The position numbers and the translations under genes are program-made. DNA of 64,000 nucleotides from a bacterium (GTDB lineage: Bacteria > Krumholzibacteriota > Krumholzibacteriia > LZORAL124-64-63). Under the pieces are notes generated by a model. It had not been told where the DNA came from, searched no databases, and was given only the letters and a program-made list of their open reading frames with translations. This document shows positions 43,739 through 52,077 of this stretch, one piece after another. Where the stretch lies: the NCBI GenBank assembly GCA_016703265.1, contig JADJCK010000003.1, forward strand, positions 372,001 through 436,000. Reading direction: 5' to 3'. Within the stretch, counting starts at the first letter, position 1. Every line of letters begins with the position of its first letter.

Positions 43739-44677
43739 TCAGCGGAACATCGCCTTGAGGGCGCCGAACGACGACTCCTCGGTGGCCACGGGGGCATTGA
43801 TGGTCACGGTCACCGGGCAGCCGGCGGCGGTGTAGGAATCAACGACCACGTAGTAGGTGCCGGCCGTGACGGCCGTGAAGGACACGGTCTCGGCGGCGCC
43901 GGCCAGGGCGTCATCGGCGCCGACCACGCAGCTGGTCATCAGGTTGGCGCAGTCGCTCGAGATCCACAGCGCGGTGTCGCAGGCGCCGATCTCGCTGACC
44001 ATGATCTCCTCGCCGGCGGCCAGGTCGATCATGAACACGGCGTCGGGGCCCGGCGTGGTGTAGCCGGTGCAGTCGGCCGAGGTCAGGCTGTAGTTGTTGC
44101 TGAAGCCGCCGGCCACGTTCAGGGCGACGTCCCACGATGCCAGGCTCTGGCCCTGGATGTCGATGGCGCCTTCGCAGACATCGTTCACGGCCGGCGGCGG
44201 GGGCGGCGCGACGGCAGTGCAGGTCAGCACGTAGTTGCCGGTGTACGAGGCGCTGTAGCCGATGACCTTGATGTAGTAGGTGCCCGGCACGGTGAAGTTG
44301 TAGTTCACCAGCGAGTAGTAGCCGACGCCGGCGTCGTCGTCGTAGCCGATCTGCGTCGTGCCGTCGGTGCCGTAGATGTAGATCTTGGTGTCGCCGATCG
44401 CGGGCGCCGCGCCGGCCGAGGTCTCGAAGGTGGCGGCGCCACCGGTCGTCGTGAACGTGAAGTAGTCGACGTCGGTCCCGGCCGAGATGTTGGCCGCGTA
44501 GTTGTCGCCGCCGGCGATCGGGTTGCCGGTGGCCGGCGTGTCGTTGGGCTCGACTTCGGTCAGGCTGGCATTGATGACGGCCATGACTTCATTCTTCTCG
44601 GGCGCGGGCTTGTTGTCGGCGCTGGCAGTGCCCGCGAGCAGGGCAATAGCCATCAGGACGATAGCGAACTTCTTCAT
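43739..44677 (-). CDS. Secreted PPC-domain protein with C-terminal SSFGALKAMFR tag
   Basis: 312 residues from ATG 44677 (GGAGGAACAGC upstream, signal peptide MKKFAIVLMAIALLAGTASA); the frame is open 42 codons further but without a start site. Residues ~35-150 (TEVEPNDTPATGNPI, DVDYFTFTTTGGAATFE, PGTYYIKVIGY) are a classic pre-peptidase C-terminal domain; after a PPPPP linker comes a second domain with NDVCEGAIDIQGQSLASWDV shared with the 40928-41911 protein. Ends PVATEESSFGALKAMFR. Tandem paralog of that gene, now split from it by the IS110 element. Confidence 0.8.
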   Translation of the reverse strand: MKKFAIVLMAIALLAGTASADNKPAPEKNEVMAVINASLTEVEPNDTPATGNPIAGGDNYAANISAGTDVDYFTFTTTGGAATFETSAGAAPAIGDTKIYIYGTDGTTQIGYDDDAGVGYYSLVNYNFTVPGTYYIKVIGYSASYTGNYVLTCTAVAPPPPPAVNDVCEGAIDIQGQSLASWDVALNVAGGFSNNYSLTSADCTGYTTPGPDAVFMIDLAAGEEIMVSEIGACDTALWISSDCANLMTSCVVGADDALAGAAETVSFTAVTAGTYYVVVDSYTAAGCPVTVTINAPVATEESSFGALKAMFR

Positions 44678-44909
44678 GCTGTTCCTCCACAGAGTGACTG
44701 CGAACCTGACGATGCCGGTCCCGGGGTGCCGCGGCAGGGCGAGAGACGAGGGGCACTTCCGAATCCGTTTGTTCAAGAAGCGTATCATGATAGAAAGACT
44801 CATTCAATAGCCGGCGGGCTGCAAATCCATGTAATCGACAAAATTCCTCTATATCTCACAAAACCGTGATGGGATTCAACGCGTTCTCGTCAAATAAAGC
44901 CACCAGGGA

Positions 44910-46760
44910 TCATGGATGTCCGGGCAGCCCGTCGACCAGCGACCTGGCGTCGAGGCACGCCGCCGGGTAGACCCCGGCCCGGCCGTCCCACCAGGGCGTG
45001 CGCGCGTAGAACCACATGCGGATCGCCCACGGATCGGCCGCGAACTCCGGCGAGGCGGCCTTCCGCGCCTCCAGCTCGGCCGCCCACCCGGGGTTTTCGG
45101 CCAGCAGTCGCGGGATCATCTCCTCGATGACATAGGACTCCACGTACTCCACCCGCTCGAAGGCCGCGTCGAAGAAGCCCCATCGGGACAGGGCGTCGGG
45201 GCCCTGCGGGTCCAGCAGGTGGGCCGCCACGCGGGCGGCGCGCTGCGCCAGGTCCACCACGACGGTGCCGGCCGGGAAGGTGCGCGTCTCGTCGAACTCC
45301 TCGACGCTGTACTTCACCGGGTGATGGCCCTCGTTGGGGCGCTCCTGCCACTTGGGGTCGAGCAGGCGCCAGGAGCGGACCGGCAGCGTGACGGGTTCCG
45401 ACAGGCGGAACGAAACCACACCGTGCGCCTCGAGGCGCTCGATGGCCTCGCCCCAGGCCGGCGGCAGCAGGTAGGCCTCGGGAAGGCGGGCGCTGACCGA
45501 CGGCGCGAGCTGGTCCTGCAGCGCCATCGGCAGCACTTGCGGCCCGCCGTCGAAGCGGAACCACCTGCCGCCCGTCACGGCACCCACCTGCTCGCTGGCG
45601 CCGACACCCAGGAAATCGACGGTGCGCACGCTGTCGGTCAGCGCGAAATCGAGCGCCAGCGGCGCCGCGCGGAACTGCGGCCCGGCCGTGAAGGCGTCGG
45701 CTGCGGCCACGGCCGCCCGCAGCGGCTTCGCCTGGCCCGACAGCCAGCCCAGCGAGTGCCGCAGCAACCGCCCGACCACCTCGACCCGGGTGGCGTAGTC
45801 CTTCAGCATGTGGGCCTCGACCAGCAGCCCGGGGCGGTTCTGCAGCGCGACGTAGCCCTGGCTGAACCGCGGCGTGGCGGCCGACGTGACCAGGCCGCTG
45901 GTGGGGTCGGCCCAGTCCTTCAGCATCACGTACGGGAAGATGGGCCAGCCCTGCGCGGCCAGCGCATCTTTCAGGTCCTCTTCGTAGCGGCGGGTCCAGG
46001 CGGTCAGGCCCGCCTCCAGGTTCCCGTGCGTTTCCAGGCTGTAGGTCAGGGCGTACTGGTAGTCGGCGCCATCGGTCGAGTGCACATCGATGAAGAAATC
46101 CGGCAGCCAGGCCCGCCACAGGGCCAGCCAGGCGCGCATCTCGACGGTGTCCGCCTTCAGGTAGTCGCGATTGAGGTTCAGGTTCGCGGCGTTGACCCGC
46201 CAGCCCATTTCCTCGGGCCCGTTCTGGTTGATGCGCCCCCAGGCCGAGAAGCGCTCGTGGCCGTCGACGTTGAAGATGGGGATGAACAGCAGCGTGACGT
46301 TGCGCAGCAGGTGCGCGGCCAGGTCGCGGTCTGTCGCCAGGTCGCGCAGCAGCACCATGCCCGCGTCCTTTCCGCACGACTCGCCGGCATGAATGCAGGC
46401 CTGGACCAGCACCACGGCATGATCGGGGCCGCGGTCCGCCAGGGCCTCGGCGGTAGACCGCCCGCGCAGGTCGGCCACGACCAACGGCAGGGGGCGACCT
46501 TCAGGGCTCGTGCCGAAGGTTGCGTACTCGAGCAGCGGGGACGCGGCCGCGAGATTCTGCAACCAGGAAATCGTTTCGTCATAGCGCGGTGTGCGGCGGC
46601 CCCCGGAGGCTTCGTACGGCGTCACCGGCGGCGGAGTGCCGCCGGCGGCCGCAACTGCGGAGATCATTGCGATGACCAGCGCCTGGAAGAATGCCCGCCA
46701 AAGGGCCGTACCGAATCGACCAAAGATCATCAAGAGCGGGTAAGAACATGCGGCGTGCAT
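44910..46760 (-). CDS. Secreted M14-family zinc carboxypeptidase
   Basis: 616 residues; ATG 46760 with TGAGGAG nine bases upstream. A membrane-like segment at residues ~20-40 serves as signal. The M14 domain follows: YDETISWLQNLAAASPLLEYATFGTSPEGRPL, zinc ligands in IHAGESCGK (His, Glu), NVDGHERFS, LNLNRDYLK with the substrate-binding NR pair, and the third ligand in FFIDVHSTDG; the distal Glu lies in the GLLVEAHMLKDY region. The C-terminal ~250 residues have no known domain. Such enzymes remove C-terminal residues from extracellular peptides. Confidence 0.86.
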   Translation of the reverse strand: MHAACSYPLLMIFGRFGTALWRAFFQALVIAMISAVAAAGGTPPPVTPYEASGGRRTPRYDETISWLQNLAAASPLLEYATFGTSPEGRPLPLVVADLRGRSTAEALADRGPDHAVVLVQACIHAGESCGKDAGMVLLRDLATDRDLAAHLLRNVTLLFIPIFNVDGHERFSAWGRINQNGPEEMGWRVNAANLNLNRDYLKADTVEMRAWLALWRAWLPDFFIDVHSTDGADYQYALTYSLETHGNLEAGLTAWTRRYEEDLKDALAAQGWPIFPYVMLKDWADPTSGLVTSAATPRFSQGYVALQNRPGLLVEAHMLKDYATRVEVVGRLLRHSLGWLSGQAKPLRAAVAAADAFTAGPQFRAAPLALDFALTDSVRTVDFLGVGASEQVGAVTGGRWFRFDGGPQVLPMALQDQLAPSVSARLPEAYLLPPAWGEAIERLEAHGVVSFRLSEPVTLPVRSWRLLDPKWQERPNEGHHPVKYSVEEFDETRTFPAGTVVVDLAQRAARVAAHLLDPQGPDALSRWGFFDAAFERVEYVESYVIEEMIPRLLAENPGWAAELEARKAASPEFAADPWAIRMWFYARTPWWDGRAGVYPAACLDARSLVDGLPGHP

Positions 46761-47096
46761 CGGTGCGACTCCTCAGGCCGGGGTCCAGACGGGTTGTTGA
46801 TACGGAGCGTGCGGTTTGCCGGTCGCGACTGCGGCCACTTTACCCATGATTGCGCCGAAAAAACATGTTGAACACCTCACGGGTACCGGTCATCTTGCGC
46901 GGCAGCGAATCGTCGGGCGTCGAGGGCACTCCCTCAAATGTTTGTCGGTTCGCTTGCTCGCCCGGGGAAGCTGTTGCTAGGCTTCCGGCGCTACAACGGG
47001 TTCCCGAGGACCGTGGACGGTCTGTCGGGGGCCGCGTCAGTGTCGGCCAGCGCGACGCTGGACAACGATCGTGACCAGACTAGGAGGGTCCAAATC
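46761..47096. other. Divergent intergenic region
   Basis: 336 bases between the carboxypeptidase and the barrel gene. A small stem GGAAGC/GCTTCC (46966-46986) is the only structure noted; no clear -35/-10 pair stands out. Confidence 0.45.
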
Positions 47097-48301
47097 ATGT
47101 TGATGTCAGTCGCCGTTCGTGGCTTTTTGGCCTTGCTGATCGTCGGTATCGGCAGCATGGCTTTCGCCGGTCTGCCCGGTGAGACTTCTCATTCCGCGAT
47201 GAGCGGTTCAACGCTCATGGAAACCACGGCACAGTTCAATTCCTGGACGCACTGGATCGTCAAATACGACAACTTCGTCGAACTCAGCGTTGGCGATGCG
47301 GAATACGATCCGGACAAGCTGGGCAGCGGACGTGGCCAGGGCACGCTCCACTGGAAGTACAACGAAAAAACCCACCTGCTCTTCCGGGTGCGCCAGTTCG
47401 ACCTCGGCGGCCAGAACTCGAATTTCGTCTGGGGCGGCACGCTTGACAGGCCGTTCCTGAGCCCCGGTGCCTTGTTCGATCGCGTCTCCGGGTACAGCGC
47501 ATACTCCCAGGGCCAGATGATCAACCTCGCCTTGGCCCGCTCCCTCAGCGGTGGCGGCGCTTTCTCGCTCGGCGTGCTCTACTCTGCCGCAGGCTCCAAG
47601 GAAGAGGGTGCCTGACGCCGAATTCAACAACAAGTCCAATGCATTCGGGGTCCAGGCGACCTGGGGTAACGGGGACGGCTTCGACCTGGCGGCCAGCGTT
47701 TTCAACGAGAGCGCGACCTATGGCGACACCGAGACCGAGGACGAGTCCAGCATGATGAATTTCGACATCACGGCCCGCCTCGCGCGGGACAACGGCTGGA
47801 TCTACCAGGCGGGCGTCGTGATGGGCAGCGGCTCCTGGCAGGAGTTCGAGGAGGACGAGTGGGACATCGGCCTGATGGGCGTGACGGCAAACGCCGGCCG
47901 TTTCCTCGTGAACAATGACATGACCGACGTCACGGCCGAGTTCTTCGTCAACTACCTCACCTACACCGAGGAAGTCACGGACTTCGAGGACGAGACCACG
48001 AACACGGTCATCCCGGGCACCCGGGTCGCCTGCCGGACCCAGCTTGGGCAAGCGCTTCGAACTGATGGCCGGCGCCAACGCGTTCTGGTCGCAGATGAAG
48101 ATGACCGAGACCGTGGTCGATGACGAAGCGTCCGAGAGCGAGCACGGGATGGACTTCTTCTACAGCGGCGGCCTGGCCTTCTCCCCGAGCGAAAACGTGC
48201 GCCTCGAGGGCCAGCTCCACATGGACGAACTGAACAACCTCCTGTCGCTCGGCAACCAGAACCAGCTGCTGATCCGGGTCGGCGGCACGGTCACTTTCTA
48301 G
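47097..48301 (+). pseudogene. Outer-membrane beta-barrel protein, broken by two +1 frameshifts
   Basis: ATG 47097 has AGGAGG upstream and a signal peptide (GFLALLIVGIGSMAFAG). The frame runs to a stop at 47615 (KEEGA), but the sequence continues as DAEFNNKSNAFGVQATWG in the next frame; dropping one base near 47612 restores it. It shifts again near 48035-48045, where RT-SLGKRFELMAGANAFWS continues in the third frame to a TAG at 48301. Restored, it is a ~400-residue barrel with alternating strands and C-terminal VRLEGQLHMDELNNLL...LIRVGGTVTF (terminal Phe typical of BAM-inserted barrels). Both lesions are single-base insertions, so either the gene is decaying or the assembly carries indels. Confidence 0.75.
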
Positions 48302-48352
48302 CGGAAACGGATGATGGGGCAACGGTCTCCACGGCCGCCATGACGACGCAGG

Positions 48353-48376
48353 CGCCCGGGACCATTGGCCCGGGCG
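48353..48376 (+). terminator. Hairpin after the barrel pseudogene
   Basis: CGCCCGGG / CCCGGGCG with an 8-base loop, 52 bases after the stop; followed by TCCGCTTTG, not a strong T-run. Confidence 0.55.
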
Positions 48377-48430
48377 TCCGCTTTGTCGGCAGGAACGTCC
48401 CACACCCGTCCGCGAAGATCCGATAAAAGG

Positions 48431-48459
48431 TTGACATGGTTTCAATGGACACGGATTAT
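48431..48459 (+). promoter_or_regulatory. Probable sigma70 promoter of the porin gene
   Basis: TTGACA (48431-48436), 17-base spacer, GATTAT (48454-48459). It implies a leader of about 370 bases before the porin start. Confidence 0.5.
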
Positions 48460-48835
48460 GTGCCTTGGCACAGGCCGTGCTCAATGCCTGGCCTCGAAGA
48501 GGTCCGGCGGCCAAGGCCCCTGCTGGGATCATCCGCGCCGGCACGAGGCGGATGAAATCGAGAGCTCGTTGCGCAGATGATCCCGACGACCTGCGGATTT
48601 TGCAGGAGATCCAGAGGCATGGTTCTGATCTGGCCTCGGTCCGGAACCAGCACTGAGGACAGCACCGCACGGCTGGAAAGACGGAGAGTTGCCACCATGG
48701 GGTGGCCAAATATTGTCCAGGCCGGCATTGGGGTCGGCCAGGGCGATGTTCGACAGTCCCCGTTTGGTCGGGGGTTGATCGATTTCCGGGGCCTCGCTGC
48801 CCGGAAGTATCCCAGTGGAATCAAGGAGGTCCAAG

Positions 48836-49987
48836 TTGTTCAAGAAGATGCTGCTTACCCTGTCGGTCCTGACGCTTCTCACGGCCGGCGCCGCTTTCGC
48901 CGGTGACGCCAACTGGAACTTTTACGGCGTCGGGCATGTCTCGCTGAACATGCTCAACAACGGCAGCGACAGCCAGCTGGGGCTGACCAGCAACACGTCG
49001 CGGTTCGGCTTCAAGGGCACCACCCCGATGAACGAGGATTTCACGGCCTTCTGGCAGTTCGAATCGCTGGTGGACTTCGCCGGCAACCGCACGAGCACCG
49101 AGATCGGCGCACGCAACACGTACGTCGGCGTGAAGCACGCTTCGGCCGGCAAGTTCGTCTTCGGGCGCCACGACACCCCGCTGAAGGCCCTGGGCCGCAA
49201 GGTGGAGTTCTTCCCCGAGCGCCTGGGCGACTTCCGTAGCGTGAGCCATGGCTGGGACAACCGCCTGAGCGAGCTCTTCGCCTGGGTGTCGCCGGACTGG
49301 GACGGCTTCTCGATCTTCGCCGCCTACATGTTCGACCAGGGCGACCACTACGACATGAGCGACGAGGACTACGAGGCCATGACCGCGATGAGCGCGATGG
49401 CGTCGTACACGGCCGAGAAGTTCATGGTCGGCGCGGCCTATGAGGCCCTGTCGTCCGGCTTCGGCGAATATGACGGCGAGACGGACTCGTACGGCGACGG
49501 CGACAAGTCCATGCGCTTTGTTGCCAAGTACACCGCCCCGGAATTCGAACTGGGCGGCCTGTTCCAGACCATGACCTACCAGTACTCGGATTACACCAAG
49601 GCGATCCAGGACTGGAACTCGTCCTTGATGGGTCTGGGCGGCGTCTACCACATCAATCCCCAGTGGAATGTGAAGGCCGCGCTGTACATCTTCAACGACA
49701 ACACCGACGCTGAAGACGACACCGACACGACCGACGTCGATGAGAGCGACACCAAGGCTACGATGATGGCTTTCGGCGTCGAGCGCGTGTTCACCGAGAC
49801 CATGCTGGTCTACCTGCAGTACGGCTCGATCAGCAACGGCGAAGGTCTCGTGGACAACGGTGGCGACGTGGCTCTGGCCGGCAACCAGGCTGGCTTCGGC
49901 ACGGGCGGCACCTTTGGCACGTTTGACGACTCGGGCGACTTCCAGGATCCTTCGGGCTTCTCGGTCGGCGCTGTTCTTAGCTGGTAA
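48836..49987 (+). CDS. Gram-negative-type general porin
   Basis: 383 residues from a TTG at 48836, six bases after AAGGAGG; the ATG at 48848 is too far from that site. Signal peptide MLLTLSVLTLLTAGAAFAG. Barrel of the porin_4/OmpC superfamily: NWNFYGVGHVSLNMLNN, SRFGFKGTTPMNEDFTAFWQFES, NTYVGVKHASAGKFVFGRHDTP (the usual 'R..G.eG..D...W.vE' and 'G.LtlGR..' elements), acidic loops (DAEDDTDTTDVDESD) and a final strand SGFSVGAVLSW ending in Trp. Trimeric passive channel in the outer membrane is the expected role. Followed by a strong terminator. Confidence 0.9.
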   Translation: MFKKMLLTLSVLTLLTAGAAFAGDANWNFYGVGHVSLNMLNNGSDSQLGLTSNTSRFGFKGTTPMNEDFTAFWQFESLVDFAGNRTSTEIGARNTYVGVKHASAGKFVFGRHDTPLKALGRKVEFFPERLGDFRSVSHGWDNRLSELFAWVSPDWDGFSIFAAYMFDQGDHYDMSDEDYEAMTAMSAMASYTAEKFMVGAAYEALSSGFGEYDGETDSYGDGDKSMRFVAKYTAPEFELGGLFQTMTYQYSDYTKAIQDWNSSLMGLGGVYHINPQWNVKAALYIFNDNTDAEDDTDTTDVDESDTKATMMAFGVERVFTETMLVYLQYGSISNGEGLVDNGGDVALAGNQAGFGTGGTFGTFDDSGDFQDPSGFSVGAVLSW

Positions 49988-50017
49988 ATCTGAACGGGCA
50001 CCAGATCGCTGGTGTTG

Positions 50018-50049
50018 AAAGCCCCGGGCTTCGGCCCGGGGCTTTTTTT
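50018..50049 (+). terminator. Rho-independent terminator after the porin gene
   Basis: AAAGCCCCGGGC / GCCCGGGGCTTT with a TTCG tetraloop running into seven T residues, 31 bases after the stop. Confidence 0.95.
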
Positions 50050-50108
50050 GGTGGTCCCCGGCCTGACCGGCGCAGCCTGCGGCGAAGCCAGGCGGGAGCA
50101 AATGACCC

Positions 50109-50137
50109 TTGACATCAGGAATCATTCCGATTAAATA
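50109..50137 (+). promoter_or_regulatory. Promoter with embedded Fur/PerR-type operator
   Basis: TTGACA (50109-50114), 16-17 bases, TTAAAT/TAAATA (50131-50137). Between them is the palindrome GGAAT-C-ATTCC (50118-50128), the centre of a 7-1-7 Fur-family box, placed where a bound repressor would block RNA polymerase. Confidence 0.6.
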
Positions 50138-50203
50138 GGACGCATGCTCACGGGCGGTCGGCGCGCTGCGCCACCCCCGACAATCCACCCACGGAGGCTG
50201 CGC

Positions 50204-50653
50204 CTGTCCACGTCCGCCCACACCCGCCGCATGACGCCCCAGCGCGCGGAAATCCTTGCGGAACTGCAGGCGGCGCACGACCATCCGACGGCTGCTGAAC
50301 TCTACGAGCGCCTGCGGCCCCGCCTGCCGCGCCTGAGCCTTGGCACCGTGTATCGCAACCTGGACGTGCTCGCAGCCGAGGGGTTGGCGGCCAAGCTGGC
50401 CGGCCACGGCGCCGAGGCCCGCTATGACGGCATGCCGGCGCCGCACGACCACGCCCGCTGCCGTTGCTGCGGCGCGGTGGCCGACGTCCCGGTTCAGGGC
50501 GCAGGCGGCAGGCCGGCCCAGGGCGCGGTGACGCCGGTCCTGCCGCCCGGCTTCCTGCTCGAGAGCCGGCGGCTCGAGTATCTCGGCGTCTGCGCGGGCT
50601 GCCGCGCCGCCGGACACGACATGCGGCCCCCCGCTTCGGCCGGGGCTGCCTGA
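50204..50653 (+). CDS. Fur-family regulator, PerR-like
   Basis: About 149 residues. GGAGG lies six bases before a CTG at 50204 (STSAHTRRMTPQRAEIL), a rare start; the ATG at 50231 has no ribosome site and would cut off the helix before the conserved R.TPQR motif. The winged helix is HDHPTAAELYERLRPRLPRLSLGTVYRNLDVLAAEGLAAKL; the Zn-binding HDHARCRCCG and CAGC pairs are the structural zinc site. The neighbouring peroxiredoxin suggests peroxide sensing (PerR) rather than iron. Stop is 98 bases before the peroxiredoxin start. Confidence 0.82.
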   Translation: MSTSAHTRRMTPQRAEILAELQAAHDHPTAAELYERLRPRLPRLSLGTVYRNLDVLAAEGLAAKLAGHGAEARYDGMPAPHDHARCRCCGAVADVPVQGAGGRPAQGAVTPVLPPGFLLESRRLEYLGVCAGCRAAGHDMRPPASAGAA

Positions 50654-50751
50654 GAACCGGCCCGGCGGCAACGGGCCAGACGATGTTCAGACAATGTTCA
50701 CCAGGCGCCCGCAGGCGCCGTCACTCGCAGGACGCAACAAGGAGAATGAAG

Positions 50752-51369
50752 ATGGACGACATGGACTTCGATTTCATCCCCGTGCCGCTGGTTGCCAGCG
50801 AAGCCCCCGACTTCACCGCCACCGCCGTGATGCCGGACAACAGCTTCAACAAGGAATTCAAGCTGGCGGACTACCGCGGCAAGTACGTCGTGATGTTCTT
50901 CTACCCGCTGGACTTCACCTTCGTGTGCCCGTCCGAGATCATCGCCTTCGACAAGGCGCTCGGTGAGTTCAAGAAGCGGAACTGCGAAGTCATCGGCGTC
51001 AGCACCGACAGCCACTTCAGCCACCTGGCCTGGAAGAACACCAAGCCCGAGAACGGCGGCATCGGCAACGTGCAGTTCCCGCTGGTGGCCGACTTCCAGA
51101 AGACGATCAGCCAGGACTACGGCCTGCTGCTCGAGGGCGGCATGGCCCTGCGCGGCACGTTCCTGATCGACAAGAACGGCATGGTGCAGCACAGCACCGT
51201 GAACAACCTGGGCCTGGGCCGCAACGTGGACGAGATGGTGCGCCTGGTCGATGCGCTGCAGCACCTCGAGGAGCACGGCGAGGTCTGCCCCGCGAACTGG
51301 AAGAAGGGCGACGAAGCCATGAAGCCGACGGCGGCGGGTGTGGCGTCGTACCTGAAGAAGCATAGCTAG
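50752..51369 (+). CDS. Typical 2-Cys peroxiredoxin (AhpC/Prx1 type)
   Basis: 205 residues from ATG 50752 (AAGGAG seven bases upstream; the in-frame ATG at 50746 is too close). Peroxidatic Cys in YPLDFTFVCPSEI (~50) with the conserved Pro/Thr, resolving Cys in GEVCPANWKKGD (~173), and the YLKKHS end. It reduces peroxides in the cytosol with thioredoxin- or AhpF-type donors. Very likely transcribed with, and controlled by, the PerR-like gene upstream. Its 3' end runs directly into hairpin H1. Confidence 0.95.
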   Translation: MDDMDFDFIPVPLVASEAPDFTATAVMPDNSFNKEFKLADYRGKYVVMFFYPLDFTFVCPSEIIAFDKALGEFKKRNCEVIGVSTDSHFSHLAWKNTKPENGGIGNVQFPLVADFQKTISQDYGLLLEGGMALRGTFLIDKNGMVQHSTVNNLGLGRNVDEMVRLVDALQHLEEHGEVCPANWKKGDEAMKPTAAGVASYLKKHS

Positions 51370-51485
51370 GCGACAGGCGATTCTCTCGTCCGGTGGAAAA
51401 CAACGAGCCCGCGATGTCCTCGCCCTTCGGGCTGCGGATTTCGCGGGCTCGTTGTTTTCCACCGTACGAGAGACCCGGTCGCCAG
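51370..51485 (+). repeat. Giant hairpin H1 with conserved 26-nt centre
   Basis: Starts at the base after the peroxiredoxin stop. The 34 bases before the centre (51381-51414) pair with those after it (51441-51474) with two mismatches, one of them at the outermost position; pairing continues outward imperfectly to ~51370/51485. The centre (51415-51440) starts TGTCCTC, ends TGCGGATT and contains GCCC-TTC-GGGC. The same centre occurs in H2 and H3. No T-run follows. Confidence 0.9.
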
Positions 51486-51570
51486 TAGTGTAAGAAAATC
51501 AAGTACCGCAGGTCTCTCCGCCGCGCCGAGGCCGAAGGCCGATGGCCCCCACCACCGCGGGCACGTGGGT

Positions 51571-51692
51571 GTGCCGAAGGACCCCTGTGGGTTGCGTCAG
51601 AAACAAAGCCCGGTGCGCAATCCGCAGCCCGAAGGGCGAGGACAGCGCACCGGGCTTTGTTTCTGACGCAACCTACAGCGGCCCTTCGGCAC
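51571..51692 (-). repeat. Giant hairpin H2 with conserved 26-nt centre
   Basis: Arms 51571-51618 and 51645-51692 (48 bases each) pair with three mismatches; the inner 29 are perfect. The centre 51619-51644 is identical to that of H1, read on the strand of the gene whose 3' end it follows. The right arm includes the last codons and stop of the minus-strand gene at 51673; the left arm carries a diverged inverted copy of these codons (AEGPL, stop changed to TGG). Confidence 0.9.
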
Positions 51693-52063
51693 TCCACCGA
51701 GCCGCATCGATGGTGTAGGAAACATTCCCCTTCTTGTACTGGTCGGCCACAAGCGGCACGAAATCGCCGGGCCGCGGCACCGGCGGCGGCAGGAGCAACT
51801 CCACCTCGGTGCTGTCGGGAGTAGCCACGAGCACGCGCGCCAGCGCCTCGCCCTGCGCGCTCTTCGCCACGTCCTCGCCCTTCACCTCAAGGCACAGGCC
51901 CAGCATGTTGACGCGCGCCACCACCGGGTTGCGCAGCGTCGACAATGCGGCGAGCGTCGCGACGACCACCACGGCCACCGCCACGCCGATGATCAGCCGC
52001 CGCGAAGGCTTCCGCTTCGACGGCAGTGCGTCCAGGTAACTGGAGTTTATCCGCGTCGCTCAT
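51673..52063 (-). pseudogene. Small membrane-anchored protein, frameshifted near its start
   Basis: From ATG 52063 (GTGGAG upstream) the sequence MSDAD continues as NSSYLDALPSKRKPSRRLIIGVAVAVVVVATLAAL only if one A of an AAA run (52046-52048) is removed. After one membrane segment come ~90 residues (NMLGLCLEVKGEDVAKSAQGEALARVLVATPDSTEVELLLPPPVPRPGDFVPL). No family recognised. With the shift, a shorter product from an internal GTG (~51990) could still be made. It may be a true lesion or an assembly indel, as at 47.6 and 48.04 kb. Its 3' end forms the right arm of H2. Confidence 0.6.
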
Positions 52064-52077
52064 GTCTCCACTCTACC

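Larger units (their letters stand above)
48302..48835. other. Long intergenic/leader region upstream of the porin
   Basis: 534 bases. Contains a GC-rich hairpin after the barrel gene (48353-48376), a promoter at 48431-48459 and, downstream of it, a stem TCATCCGC/GCGGATGA (48529-48555). No supported gene. Confidence 0.5.

Noticed and set aside
48577..48906. A 109-codon plus-strand frame crossing the porin start
   Set aside because: Overlaps the porin signal peptide in another frame, has no ribosome site, and its translation is arbitrary.
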